A stretch of 64,000 nt of DNA. Source: Ariolimax columbianus. Taxonomy: Eukaryota > Mollusca > Gastropoda > Stylommatophora > Arionidae. The stretch spans positions 126,414,974 to 126,478,973 of the forward strand of contig JAVGWX010000003.1 in the NCBI GenBank assembly GCA_036924085.1, written 5' to 3'. Below are positions 32,290 to 43,023 of the stretch, piece after piece; position 1 is the stretch's first letter, and the number at the start of each line of letters is the position of its first letter. A program made the position numbers and the translations under genes. A model generated the notes under the pieces. The model worked only from the letters and a program-made list of their open reading frames with translations, was not told the origin of the DNA and made no database searches.

Positions 32290-33640
32290 ATATTTCAACT
32301 AATTGTTTGGGGTGTATAGAAAATAATTGTATGGAGTTAATAAAAACAATTGTGTGGAGTGTAACAAAAATAATTGTTTGGATTGTAACAAAACTAAATG
32401 GTGTGGGGTGTAACAAAACTTATTGTGTGGGGTGTAACAAAACTTATTATGTGGGGTGTAATAAAACTAAATGGTGTAGGGTGTAACAAAACTAAATGGT
32501 GTGGGGTGTAACAAAACTAAATGGTGTGGGGTGTAACAAAATTTATTGTGTGGGGTGTAACAAAACTTATTATGTGGGGTGTAACAAAACTAAATGGTGT
32601 GGGGTGTAACAAAACTAAATGGTGTGGGGTGTAACAAAACTAAATGGTGTGGGGTGTAACAAAACTTATTGTGTGGGGTGTAACAAAACTTATTATGTGG
32701 GGTGTAACAAAACTTATTGTGTGGAGTATAACAAAACTTATTATGTGGGGTGTAACAAAACTTATTGTGTGGGGTGTAACAAAACTTATTGTGTGGGGTG
32801 TAACAAAACTTATTGTGTGGGGTGTAACAAAACTAAATGGTGTGGAATGTAACAACACTTATTGTATGGGGTGTAAGAAAACTTATTGTGTGGAGTATTA
32901 CAAAACTTAATGTATTGGGTGTAACAAAACTAAATGGTGTGGGGTGTAACAAAACTAAATGGTGTGGGGTGTAACAAAACTAAATGGTGTGGGGTGTAAC
33001 AAAACTAAATGGTGTGGCGTGTAACAAAACTTATTGTGTAGAGTGCAACAAAACTTATTGTGTAGGGTGTAACAAAACTAAATGGTGTGGGGTGTAACAA
33101 AACTAAATGGTGTGGGGTCTAACAAAACTAAATGGTGTGGCGTGTAACAAAACTTATTGTGTAGAGTGTAACAAAACTTATTGTGTAGGGTGTAACAAAA
33201 CTAAATGGTGTGGGGTGTAACAAAACTAAATGGTGTGGGGTGTAACAAAACTAAATGGTGTGGGGTTTAACAAAACTTAATGGTGCGGGGTGTAACAAAA
33301 CTAAATAGTGTGGGGTGTAACAAAACTTATTGTGTAGAGTGTAACAAAACCTATTGTGTAGGGTGTAACAAAACTAAATGGTGTGGGGTGTAACAAAACT
33401 AAATAGTGTGGAGTGTAACAAAACTTATTGTGTAGAGTGTAACAAAACTTATTGTGTAGGGTGTAACAAAACTAAATAGTGTGGGGTGTAACAAAACGTA
33501 TTGTATGGAGTATAACACAAATAATTATGTAGTGTGTAACAAAAATAATGGTGTGGAGTGTAACATTAATAATTGTGTATAGTGTAACACCAATAATGGT
33601 GTGGAGTGTACAAACATAATTATGTTAAAAGATATGAGAA
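32290..33640. repeat. 24/25-bp minisatellite, domain 1
   Basis: About 50 units of two interleaved types: ggtgtaacaaaacttattgt plus gtgg (24 bp) and ggtgtaacaaaactaaatgg plus tgtgg (25 bp). They alternate in short blocks and form higher-order patterns. Edge units (aataattgtttggattgtaa, aataatggtgtggagtgtaa) are diverged and carry AATAATTGTGTG, the hallmark of domain 2. Confidence 0.95.
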
Positions 33641-33689
33641 AAACATTAAATGATGTAAGACAACTAATTGTATACCATACAAGATTAAT

Positions 33690-34770
33690 AATTGTGTGAG
33701 ATAAAATGCAAATAATTGTGCAAGATACAGGACAAATAATTGTGTGTGCTACAAGACAAATAATTGTGTGTGTGCTACAAGACAAATAATTGTGTGTGCT
33801 ACAAGACAAATAATTGTGTGCGGGATACAAGACAAATAATTGTGTGTGTGCTACAAGACAAATAATTGTGTGTGCTACAAGACAAATAATTGTGTGTGCT
33901 ACAAGACAAATAATTGTGTGTGCTACAAGACAAATAATTGTGTGCGGGATACAAGATAAATAATTGTGTGTCCTACAAGACAAATAATTGTGTGTGCTAC
34001 AAGACAAATAATTGTGTGTGCTACAAGACAAATAATTGTGCGGGATACAAGACAAATAATTGTGTGTGTGCTACAAGACAAATAATTGTGTGTGTGCTAC
34101 AAGACAAATAATTGTGTGTGCTATAAGACAAATAATTGTGTGTGCTACAAGACAAATAATTGTGTGTGTGTTACAAGACAAATAATTGTGTGTGCTACAA
34201 GACAAATAATTGTGCGCGATACAAGACAAATAATTGTGTGCGGGATACAAGACAAATAATTGTGCGGTATACAAGACAAATAATTGTGTGTGCTACAAGA
34301 CAAATAATTGTGCGGGATACAAGACAAATAATTGTGTGTGTGCTACAAGACAAATAATTGTGTGTGTGCTACAAGACAAATAATTGTGCGGGATACAAGA
34401 CAAATAATTGTGTGCGGGATACAAGACAAATAATTGTGTGTGCTACAAGACAAATAATTGTGTGTGTGTTACAAGACAAATAATTGTGTGTGTGCTACAA
34501 GACAAATAATTGTGTGTGTGTGCTACAAGACAAATAATTGTGCGGGATACAAGACAAATAATTGTGTGCGGGATACAAGACAAATAATTGTGTGTGCTAC
34601 AAGACAAATAATTGTGTGTGCTACAAGACAAATAATTGTGTGTGCTACAAGACAAATAATTGTGTGTGTGCTACAAGACAAATAATTGTGCGGGATACAA
34701 GACAAATAATTGTGTGCGGGATACAAGACAAATAATTGTGTGCGGGATACAAGACAAATAATTGTGTAAT
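33690..34770. repeat. 24-bp minisatellite, domain 2
   Basis: About 45 units of ctacaagacaaataattgtg plus tgtg, with variants (gcgggatacaag, gtgtgctacaag) that differ in length by 2 to 4 bases. It begins where domain 1 ends, shares the taattgtgtg core with it and has the same unit length, so both look like subfamilies of one array. Cys-rich or His-rich frames through it are artefacts. Confidence 0.95.
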
Positions 34771-35060
34771 GAAGGTAAGACCAGAGTGCCTGCATCCAGA
34801 GTTACCTCCAATAGTCTTGCCACTGATCCAAGATAACTCGGGACAAGAGTAAGATTGATGACCAGCGCATTCACTTCCTCATTATAATCTAAATACAGCT
34901 CATATCACATTACTAAGACAAAACTGTTTGGTGTTATGGTCATGATCGCTTGCGATGGACAATAACTAATCGTGTGAGATAAAAGACACAAAATTGTGTG
35001 ACTGAGGGAAGACCAGAGTGCCTGCATCCCAAATTACCTCCAGGGAGAAAAAGAAGACGA
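34771..35060. repeat. Array flank duplicated about 230 bp apart
   Basis: gaccagagtgcctgcatcca plus gagttacctcca at 34790 recurs as gaccagagtgcctgcatccc plus aaattacctcca at 35010, each preceded by a divergent array-like unit (aattgtgtaatgaaggtaa, aattgtgtgactgaggga). The array edge has evidently been duplicated along with its flank. Confidence 0.8.
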
Positions 35061-35261
35061 AAAAGAATAAAATAAAGAAGAAGAAGATAAAGAAGAATAA
35101 CAACAACAACAACAGATAATTAATTCGGTGTGACACGATATATATCCGTTTGTCACACGACCAACTATTATATAATTGTATGTTTCTACTCTCATATACT
35201 TCTGTCTGTCTTTCTGAGGTCAGATGACGTGATCATAGATCACTCCCAAGTAATCAAGTGT

Positions 35262-35320
35262 CCACGCGAGAGAGGGAGGGAGAGAGAGAGCGAGAGCGAG
35301 AGAGAGAGAGAGTGAAAATA
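35262..35320. repeat. (GA)n microsatellite
   Basis: gagagagggagggagagaga with GC interruptions. Confidence 0.9.
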
Positions 35321-37439
35321 AGAGAGCGAATGTTGTCGTGTTCATACGTCAAGGTTCGTTATGTCACAACTCAATCACGTTTTTCTCTAGGCCTTAGAAC
35401 TGTGTAAATATTCATCCCGTAGATGGATGAGTATTCAAACTTTTGACAGAATGACAAAAAAGACAATATGTAGGGTTAATTATTGTATAGATGGTTGGAT
35501 GGATTTGGTGGGCGAATGGATTCATTTATTTAGTTGTGAAGACAATAAATGAATTATTTCGCATCGCTAGTCCAAAACTCAGATTAAATAGGAGGAGGAT
35601 TGTGCATGGATCCAGCTCTCACACGTTATAAAAACATTCTTGCTTAATAAAAAGTCAATCAATTTATCTAGCGATTCGTCCTTGAAATGTTCTTCAACAT
35701 TAGAACATTAGAACAAAATCAAGTGGCAGGTGAGGCAAGCAAATTAACTTACAATAGAGAGGCAATATAACAACATCAGTTTCCTTGCAATCGGCTAAAC
35801 GAGATGGATACAAGCAGGCAAAGTACAAATCACTGCGTGAGAAACAATTGCATACTCACAAAGACAAGAACGCACCATGCAGGGAAGGAAGCACAGAGTG
35901 CCCTTATACACAACGTCATCACCATTTCAAGTGTCATCACTTATCACCTGACTAACCTTGAGTTCTGCTTTCCGGCTGCACGAATCTTTGCCTTCCTTAC
36001 TCAGGGTACGATGCCCCTTTCGTAACCAGTCATACTATCACTGATGTGCCCTCATTGTTCTCCCATGAATATTGTCTCATCTGTGGTTACCTATCCATTT
36101 GTTCACTCTGCTTGTGCCATCCATCACATCTCTCTCTCTCTATTCTTGTTCCCATGATGCTTAGGTACTACTATACAGATGATGGCTCTTTCATATAGGC
36201 TACTATCTGTACCGACTCATATCCAGATGTTCCAGACAGAAGTCCCAGTAAGTTCCCTATCTCCGCAGTTGGGGCATCGACAACCACTCGCATTTCTTCA
36301 CTATTAGTGTGGCCAACTTTCACACTGTGATCTCGTTAGTGCAGGGACGTACAATCCACAATCAACAACTGACATAACAGGATGAAAACAATGACTTTCC
36401 CACGTTTGCAGCTTGCATTGTTTTGAGTGCTGTTAATCCTCACTTATATTCCTGTGAGATCACGTCTTCGGAGGCCCATATGACAAACTACGAACAAATG
36501 GTAGTCCAAGATATTTCACTCTGTGGCGCCTGTCAATAATGCAGTCTTCACTGGAGAGTTGTTCGAGAATCACCACATCACTGATCCTTTGTTATGATTG
36601 ATTTTGGAGCTGGATTCCCCAACGCAGTGCGAGATTGCCTGCAAGATCTCCTTGGATGTCTCTGACCACCCTACGGCGTATCTGAACCAATTATGAATGT
36701 TAAAATGCCATCTGCAATGCTCACGTTCGTTCTCTGGCCCTGCTGGTTGAAAGCTACTGTTATTGTGCAGATGCTGAATATAACGGTGAGAGTGGAGAAC
36801 TTTGTTAGTGTTTGGACATTTATATCCAAGTTCACAAGTGGAGTGCAATTTTTCTCTCCATCAGAGTTGCTCCTATTCAGATGGCCAGCCATATGTTAAT
36901 TCCACACTCCCTCAGACAGTGTAACAAAGACCTAAAGTCGATCCGATTATAAGTATGCTCTATACCGAGTCTCACGGCAACTGTTTTTGTCTGTCCTGAA
37001 ATTCTTCAAATACATTTGTGCAAACATCTCCGTACTTCCCCAGATCTCTTCCATTGGCTGTAACTCTCCGGCTGGCATGTAGGATGTGTTTACGTTTAAT
37101 TTGAAAGTTTGGAACATTACTTTGCTGGCGCTATCTTCTCGAGCAGTTTTTGCAATAGGCATACTGTAGAGTAATTTTTGCGTAAGCTACTGGGTAGTTC
37201 GGAGTCCATGCCCTGTTTAAGCCAGAACCAGTTCTATCACATCTACATATATATGATATTAAAACAATCTTATCAAGATGCCAAAGATTGCAGATAAACA
37301 GATGTGGCTTCAGACTACAATCTATTAAAGGTCAAAGTTAAGATTAAACAACGAAATAGCGGAATAATTCTATTCAACGGAGCTAGTTATAATGTATGAA
37401 ATGTAAAAGGAGATAAGAAAAAAAAAGCACAATCGCATT
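35321..37439. other. Unassigned stretch
   Basis: Two kilobases with only short frames. Minus-strand frames at 36570-37162 are the longest and match no family I can name. No tandem structure or terminal repeats seen. Confidence 0.4.
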
Positions 37440-39270
37440 CAAGCACGGCAACAACTACACATAGGTGCTGGCATAGATGAAAAATTGGAACAGATTTGAA
37501 AGGTCTGGAAAGTAACGTGTGAGAAAGTTTTCGTTAGAAGGAACGACAGCACAAAGAATGAATGAAGACAACTGCGCTCACAAAGAATATAGAAAGATGA
37601 GTCAGAAAGTAACATAACTGAAACCACCAAAGTCAACGCACAGAAAGACTACAAAGATGTAAACACGGGAGTCAAAAAAGAGTATTAAAGGAGACAAGAG
37701 ATACTAGATTGAAAGACTGACTACAGAAGCCAAGGAAACTGCAACTAGAGGACATTTAAAAGCTATATATGGTACTACCAGAAGGAAAATACCAACAACA
37801 AAGCAGACCAATTAACAAATAATTGGAAACAAATCTTCAAAAACAGAAGAAAAGATGATCGAATACTTTGAGGAGTTCTGAAATAGACCACCAGTCATTT
37901 AACCTGCCGACGAAGACCTCAAAATTGTATTGTTATAAGCCAAGTAAAGAATAGATCAAGGAAGCAATTAGCCTTCTAAAGAAAGAAAAAGCTGCAAGGT
38001 TTGATGGGATACTAGCAGAAGCAATTAGAGCAGACACTGAAGCTTCCATCAATATTCTTTACATTTTAATTGAAAACATGAGATACAGAAAATATTCAAA
38101 AAGATTGAAGAGAAAGATATCTGCCTAAATCACTAAAGAAAGCAGATCTACACGAAAGTAGAAATTGTAGAGCAATAATGCCCTTCTCAGTGCCAGGTAA
38201 AGGTTAAAAGAAAGTTATACTTGGAAGCCTAAAACAACCCGTGGATACCGTTACGAAAAGAACAAAAAGGTTTCAGCCGCATTTCACATAATATTAAAAC
38301 AGTCATTAAATGGAAATTCAAGTTTGGACATCAACTTGTGTTAACCAATACAAAAAGCTTTCGTAGGTTTGATAGGGATAGATTCCCGAAACTGGTAGGA
38401 CACTACGGGATCCTGCAAAACCTCTCCAGAAGTCTCAGAAATTTCGGTATTCAGTTTTGCATGAGGGACAACTCGTTTAATGATGTATCATTAAATCTGA
38501 GGTTCGTCGGGGCTGTCTTCTATCATCTTGTCTGTCCCTGGTAGTAATTGATTGGATTATGAAAAAACCATAGCCTATGAGAGGACTGGAATCCAGTGAA
38601 CTTTGCTTAAACAGCTAAACTTTCTGAACTTTGCAGACGACATGACATACCTATCCTATCTTACAGCCAGTTCATAAGGTCGACACATCATATATAATCT
38701 CCCAGCAAGTTGGTCTACAGAATAGACAAAAATGTTACAAATTAAATGCGACCAACATGGCTTTTATCAAACGGATGAATGCTGATGGATGAAGTATAGA
38801 GCTATGCTTACATAGGGAGCATCATGAACAAAACAGGCGGTGTGGGTGAAGAAACACACACAAAACAGGCGGTGCGGGTGAAGAAACACACACAAAACAG
38901 GCGGTGCGGGTGAAGAAACACACACAAAACAGGCGGTGCGGGTGAAGAAACACACACAAAACAGGATACTTTGCCATGTTAAAAACTATATGGAACTCTA
39001 AAATTATTAAAATGTTTACCAATTTAAGGATCTTCAACTTCAACCCGAAGTCGGTCCTTTCAAATGGAGGGAAAACATTTCGGATAACCAAATTTTATAT
39101 TGAAATATACATGGCTTATCAGCAAATCATTGAGAATTTTCCAATAGATTCTTAATTGAAAAAGAGTCAAACGAAGACAAAATGACACTTTGCGAAAAGT
39201 CTTGAGAACGATTCAAGATAAACTGAAATAAACTGAAAAGGACTAGATAAAATAGCACATGGCAATTCTG
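37440..39270 (+). pseudogene. Endonuclease-reverse transcriptase remnant with an internal minisatellite
   Basis: Plus strand: linker relic with AEAKETATRGHLKAIYGTTR-like sequence (about 37720-37780) and MIEYFEEF near 37855. The RT N-part has LLKKEKAARFDGILAEAIRA at about 37975 (usual L.NGKAAG.D.IPAEA.KA) and RAIMPFSVPGK at about 38170. The palm block 38338-38544 has KSFRRFDRDRFPKLVGHYGI (usual KAFDS.DR...WKL..HYGIP). LNFADDMTYLSY at about 38627 is the catalytic motif C with FADD kept. AYIGSIMNKTGGVGEETH at about 38807 is followed by a 32-bp array, then FAMLKTIWNSKIIKM at about 38973 and LRIFNFNPKSVLSNGGKTF to 39080. Stops are frequent. Confidence 0.87.
38825..38965. repeat. 32-bp minisatellite (about 4.4 copies) inside RT C-terminal codons
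   Basis: Unit aaaacaggcggtgcgggtga plus agaaacacacac. The first copy is in frame with YIGSIMNKTGG (usual YLGS.V...GG..EDI..RI.KA) and the RT sequence resumes after the last copy with FAMLKTIWNSK. The array therefore lies within, and derives from, the retroelement. Confidence 0.92.
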
Positions 39271-39279
39271 TAAAGACGG

Positions 39280-39800
39280 GTAGATGGCTGGTGCGTGGAT
39301 AGATTGGTTTATTAATGTGTGTGGGGAGGCGGGGAGGTGCTGATTGGATGAACTGACTTAATTATGAAAGTGTGAATGAATGGATTTGTGTCAATAGAAC
39401 TATAGATAGATAGATGCATGCGTGGAAAGATGAGTTTGTGGTATGTGTGGATCGATTGAAGGTTTGGACAGATGGAAGGTTTGGAAGCTGGATCTTAGGT
39501 GTATGCTTTTAAAAAAAATTGGTGTTAGGATTGTTCTGGGGGTATGGGGATAAATGGATGGATGGATGGATGGATGGACGGATGAGTGAACTGTTGGGTG
39601 GGTGGAAAGTTTGGAGGAATTCAATAAATGGATACATAGACTGTTTTTGGGTAAGAGGGAGAGCTGTTTGATGAATTGATAGTTGAACTGAATCATTGGC
39701 CGATGGATGGATTATGATTGATGGATTGATGGATAGATTACTGGATGAAGGATGGATGGATTGGTGGATGAATTAATGAATGGATAGATTGATCCACAGA
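39280..39800. repeat. Degenerate (GGAT)n-rich tract
   Basis: Dense ggatggatggatggatggac at 39554-39580 within a wider GGAT/TGGA-rich stretch; the Pro/Ser/His-rich frames on the minus strand come from this composition. Confidence 0.8.
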
Positions 39801-40290
39801 CATTCAGACGGATAGGTAGATAGACTGACATACATGCAGGCAGTGAAACGTACAGACAGACACCCAGAGAGACAAAGAACGGACTCAGACACTTGCACAC
39901 AACGTGATAAAAAAGAATGAAGTGTTTAGAAATATAAAATAGATTACAGATTATGTGGTTTGATTCGATTATGAAGACAATGATCGATATGTTGCTTCAC
40001 ATTTGAGAGAAACATTTTTTTGCTAAATGACATGTCATATAGATCAGCTACGAATTATGAATATATTTCCAATACAAGTAGCTGGAGAATATGCCATATA
40101 TGCTTTTTCCCATTTTTGAATAGCCAATTAAAACGGGCATGAACGTTTGGTTATATTCAAGGTGCGGTGGTTACAATTAGCTCGTGTAGTTAAATGGATC
40201 AATTGAAAGGTTTACAATGTCGTCAGTGCCACATTGTAACAAAAAGGGGTAACATAATAATATAAAAGTATATTAAGAAGGCGTTCATTT
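39801..40290. other. Unassigned AT-rich stretch
   Basis: No recognised feature. Confidence 0.35.
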
Positions 40291-40336
40291 TTCTTCTTTT
40301 CTTCTTCTTCTTCTTCTTCTTCTTCTTCTTCTTTTG
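40291..40336. repeat. (CTT)n microsatellite, possible minus-strand retroelement tail
   Basis: About 14 CTT units. On the minus strand this is (GAA)n, the tail type of the 59.4-kb element and SINE family A, so the 40337-40700 stretch to its right could be a minus-strand retrocopy; I could not recognise it. Confidence 0.7.
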
Positions 40337-40869
40337 CTTTGGTCCTGAAAATGTAGCTCCATTACTTTGAGTCTAATGTTATAGCGAGGATGTGATATTT
40401 GCTTCGTTTAGCCTGACACAAGCTGTTTCAGTCCTGTTGGGACCAGTTTTGCCTTTTCTCTTCTCTCAGCCAGACTGCATGAGTGCGGTACATTTCCAGG
40501 ACCGCCACTTGAGGACTGAATAAAGTTTTTATCAGCTCTGATTTGCTGACCCTGACGACCAGCTATGAGTAGCTGGCTGATATCTGCTCATTCACTCCGT
40601 CTTCGAGCCAGGCGATAAATTCAATTAGTGAAGTCCGCAGGGAGATTTATAGGGATGATGAATAAAGTCCGCTAGCCACTGCGGTCTCCACGCACTGTAT
40701 AGGAAACATTTTGATTTTAGCTACAATAAATAAATAGCCCAAACCATACTGTAGTTCTGTTCTCCTGGTTAGAAGTCCAACATCCGAACTGTGGGAAATG
40801 AAGAAATCCCACAATGTGTCATTTCTTTTAAAGTTTTGTCAAGTGAAAGTTTACTTTCCAATAAAATGA

Positions 40870-42035
40870 GATGACATTTGGAATCAGTTCATGGCAGTTT
40901 GGTGAACCGACCACTTGAGTACTTGTCTCGCAAGTTAAAAGAAATGACGAAACAAAAAGCAACGTTCACTAAACAAACTACGATTCCTTCAAAGACTCTT
41001 CTTTCATGTTGCTTACCATGTAGCAAAGAGCAAGAATTGATTATAAAGAAAGCTGCTTTCTGTGGCTAGACTCATTGCATCATTCACAGAGTAGCACTGC
41101 ATCAAAAAACATCAGCCCTGCCCATAACGAAGTCCTTCAATCGGTAACCGAAGTAACAAATTTTATTAAAACGCGACCACTAAAGAGTAGGTGTTTAGAG
41201 CAATTGTGCATTTACATTGACGCTGAACACACTTCGCTATTTTATGATTGCAACTCTCGCTGGCTTTCACGCAGAAATGTCAATATAATGGAGTTTGAAC
41301 CAGGAATGAGCTTTATTGTTATATTGTCGAAGAAAAAATTTCAAGTTCTGAAAAGTTTGTAGACATCGATTTTGTTTTGAAGCTAGCAAATCTTTGTCTT
41401 CAAAAAACGAAATACACTAAATGTATCTCATTCAAGTAGTGAGACCCATATTCTGCAGCTGTCAGATATAATTTCGGCATCAGAAATAAATTGCTAAAGT
41501 GGAAGCAAACGTTAGGCAAGAAAGACGTAAATTACTGCTTTCCTTCTCTGCACACCTGTTTAGAAGGCAATGAGTTGGAGGTGAGTGAAGATCTGAATGA
41601 TGTGTTTGTTGACCACTTAACACAGCTCAGTGTTTACCCTGGCAAGTAATTTTCAGAAGAGACTGATCTACATACCTGGATCAAAAATCCCTTCAGTACA
41701 GAACTCCCATCTACACTCACTACTAGAAAGCAAGAGCAGTTTATTATTTCATCGGATTCCACACTGGATTCGAAGTTGAGCTCTTCATCAATACCAGAGT
41801 TTTGGTGCTTTGTGAACCAGGAACATACAGAAGTAGGCAGCAAGAAAGTGCGAGTTTTGATTGCATTTGCAACATCCTAATTGTGAGTGACAGGGTTTTC
41901 TGTATTGGCCACCAACAAAACAAAATACAGATCGAGATGGAACGTCGAGAAGAAGATTCGAATGAAAATTTCCAAATTTGTGCTCAGGTTTGAGGGACTG
42001 ATGATGGAGACGCAAGCTCATCTTTTTCATTGACT
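40870..42035 (+). pseudogene. hAT-superfamily transposase pseudogene (ZBED5/FAM200/SCAND3-like) with internal deletion
   Basis: Plus strand: ESVHGSLVNRPLEYLSRKLK and EMTKQKATFTKQTTIPSK at 40878-41000, the N-terminal part after the BED finger. The sequence then jumps to HCIIHRVAL at about 41072 (the hAT HC.IHR.AL motif). NFIKTRPLKSRCLEQLC at about 41157 and AEHTSLFYDCNSRWLSR (usual LL.HTEVRWLSRG) follow at 41228-41270. Later blocks are HTWIKNPFSTELPSTLT (about 41670) and PEFWCFVNQEHTEVGSKKVR (about 41790). They end with FATS and ATNKTKYRSRWNVEKKIR, the C-terminal dimerisation region, near 41865-41960. The central stretch with the first catalytic acidic residues is missing (about 41000-41070), and several frameshifts and stops occur. 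Confidence 0.88.
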
Positions 42036-42142
42036 TTGTGACTAATATAAGTTATCATAAAACTAAGTTGATTCAATTAATTTGGTTTTTTATTTACAAA
42101 AAAATGGTCTTATTTATTTTGTGTCCAAAACTTACCTTATAC

Positions 42143-42169
42143 CAACCACACACACACACACACACACAA
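42143..42169. repeat. (CA)n microsatellite
   Basis: About 12 CA units after ccaaccacac. Confidence 0.9.
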
Positions 42170-42548
42170 TTTGTATTAGGTGTAAAACATGCACATTCAG
42201 AAGTCATTAATACGTTTGTGGGTACAGTTGCTTGTATATAATATAGAGAGGAGCCGGGGTGATGTATGCACGGGTCAAGGAGCCACAGATCATAATTTTG
42301 AAAACCTCTGGGTTAGGAAAAAGCAACGTTCTTCACTCCAGTCAGGCACAGCAACCACTTGATCAATTAATCCACGTCAAGATGGCTACTAGCTGGCTTC
42401 TGCCATTATTGACTTGAATCAGACATACGACAGGGTATTGAAAGATGGTCTGTTATTAAAAATGCAAAAACAAATTGCTATGGGCGGAATAATGTTTCAA
42501 TAGATACAAAGCTTTCGCTCCAAATAACTATTTACTATTAACTTTGAA

Positions 42549-43023
42549 TCACCTGCTGCAGTCGGATGTGTCGGACCGAAAGGTGAAAATATCTCAGTCA
42601 ATCTGTAAACTACGACACAACGCATTCCGTTCTCTGGACTACATCTTGCTACTTGCAAAGCTTTTTTCAGGGCATAGTAGTGAGAATTTGAGAACGTTCA
42701 GGGCTTGGTAGCTGGAGATTGAGAATGTTCAGGACTTGGTAGCGGGAGATTGAGAACGTTCAGGGCTTGGTAGCAGGAGATTGAGAACGTTCAGGGCTTG
42801 AAAGCGGGAGATTGAGAACGTTCAGGGCTTGGTAGCGGGAGATTGAGAACGTTCAGGGCTTGGTAGCGGGAGATTGAGAACGTTCAGGGATTAGTAGCGG
42901 GAGATTGAGAACGTTCAGGACTTGGTAGTAGGAGATTGAGAACGTTCAGGGCTTGGTAGCGGGAGATTGAGAACGTTCAGGGCTTGGTAGCGGGAAATTG
43001 AGAACGAACAACGAAGAAGAAAC
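42549..43023 (+). mobile_element. SINE family A insertion, internally expanded, with perfect 9-bp TSD
   Basis: Flanked by AACTTTGAA at 42540-42548 and 43024-43032. It starts ctgctgcagtcggatgtgtc and ggaccgaaaggtgaaaatat (the SINE core), then gtaaactacgacacaacgca and ctacttgcaaagctttt. A 31-bp expansion and a (GAA)n-type end cgaagaagaaac follow. It sits inside the RT domain of the 42.3-44.7 kb element, whose reading continues on both sides. Confidence 0.92.
42690..43005. repeat. 31-bp minisatellite (about 10 copies) inside a SINE
   Basis: Unit ttcagggcttggtagcggga plus gattgagaacg. In the unexpanded family A copies (2113, 9901, 50844) this segment occurs once, so the array is a later amplification of the SINE 3' half. 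Confidence 0.95.

Noticed and set aside
33525..34874. Long Cys/His-rich or Leu-rich open frames on both strands
   Set aside because: They are translations of the 24-bp array; any array with a unit length divisible by three stays open. There is no unique sequence or start context.
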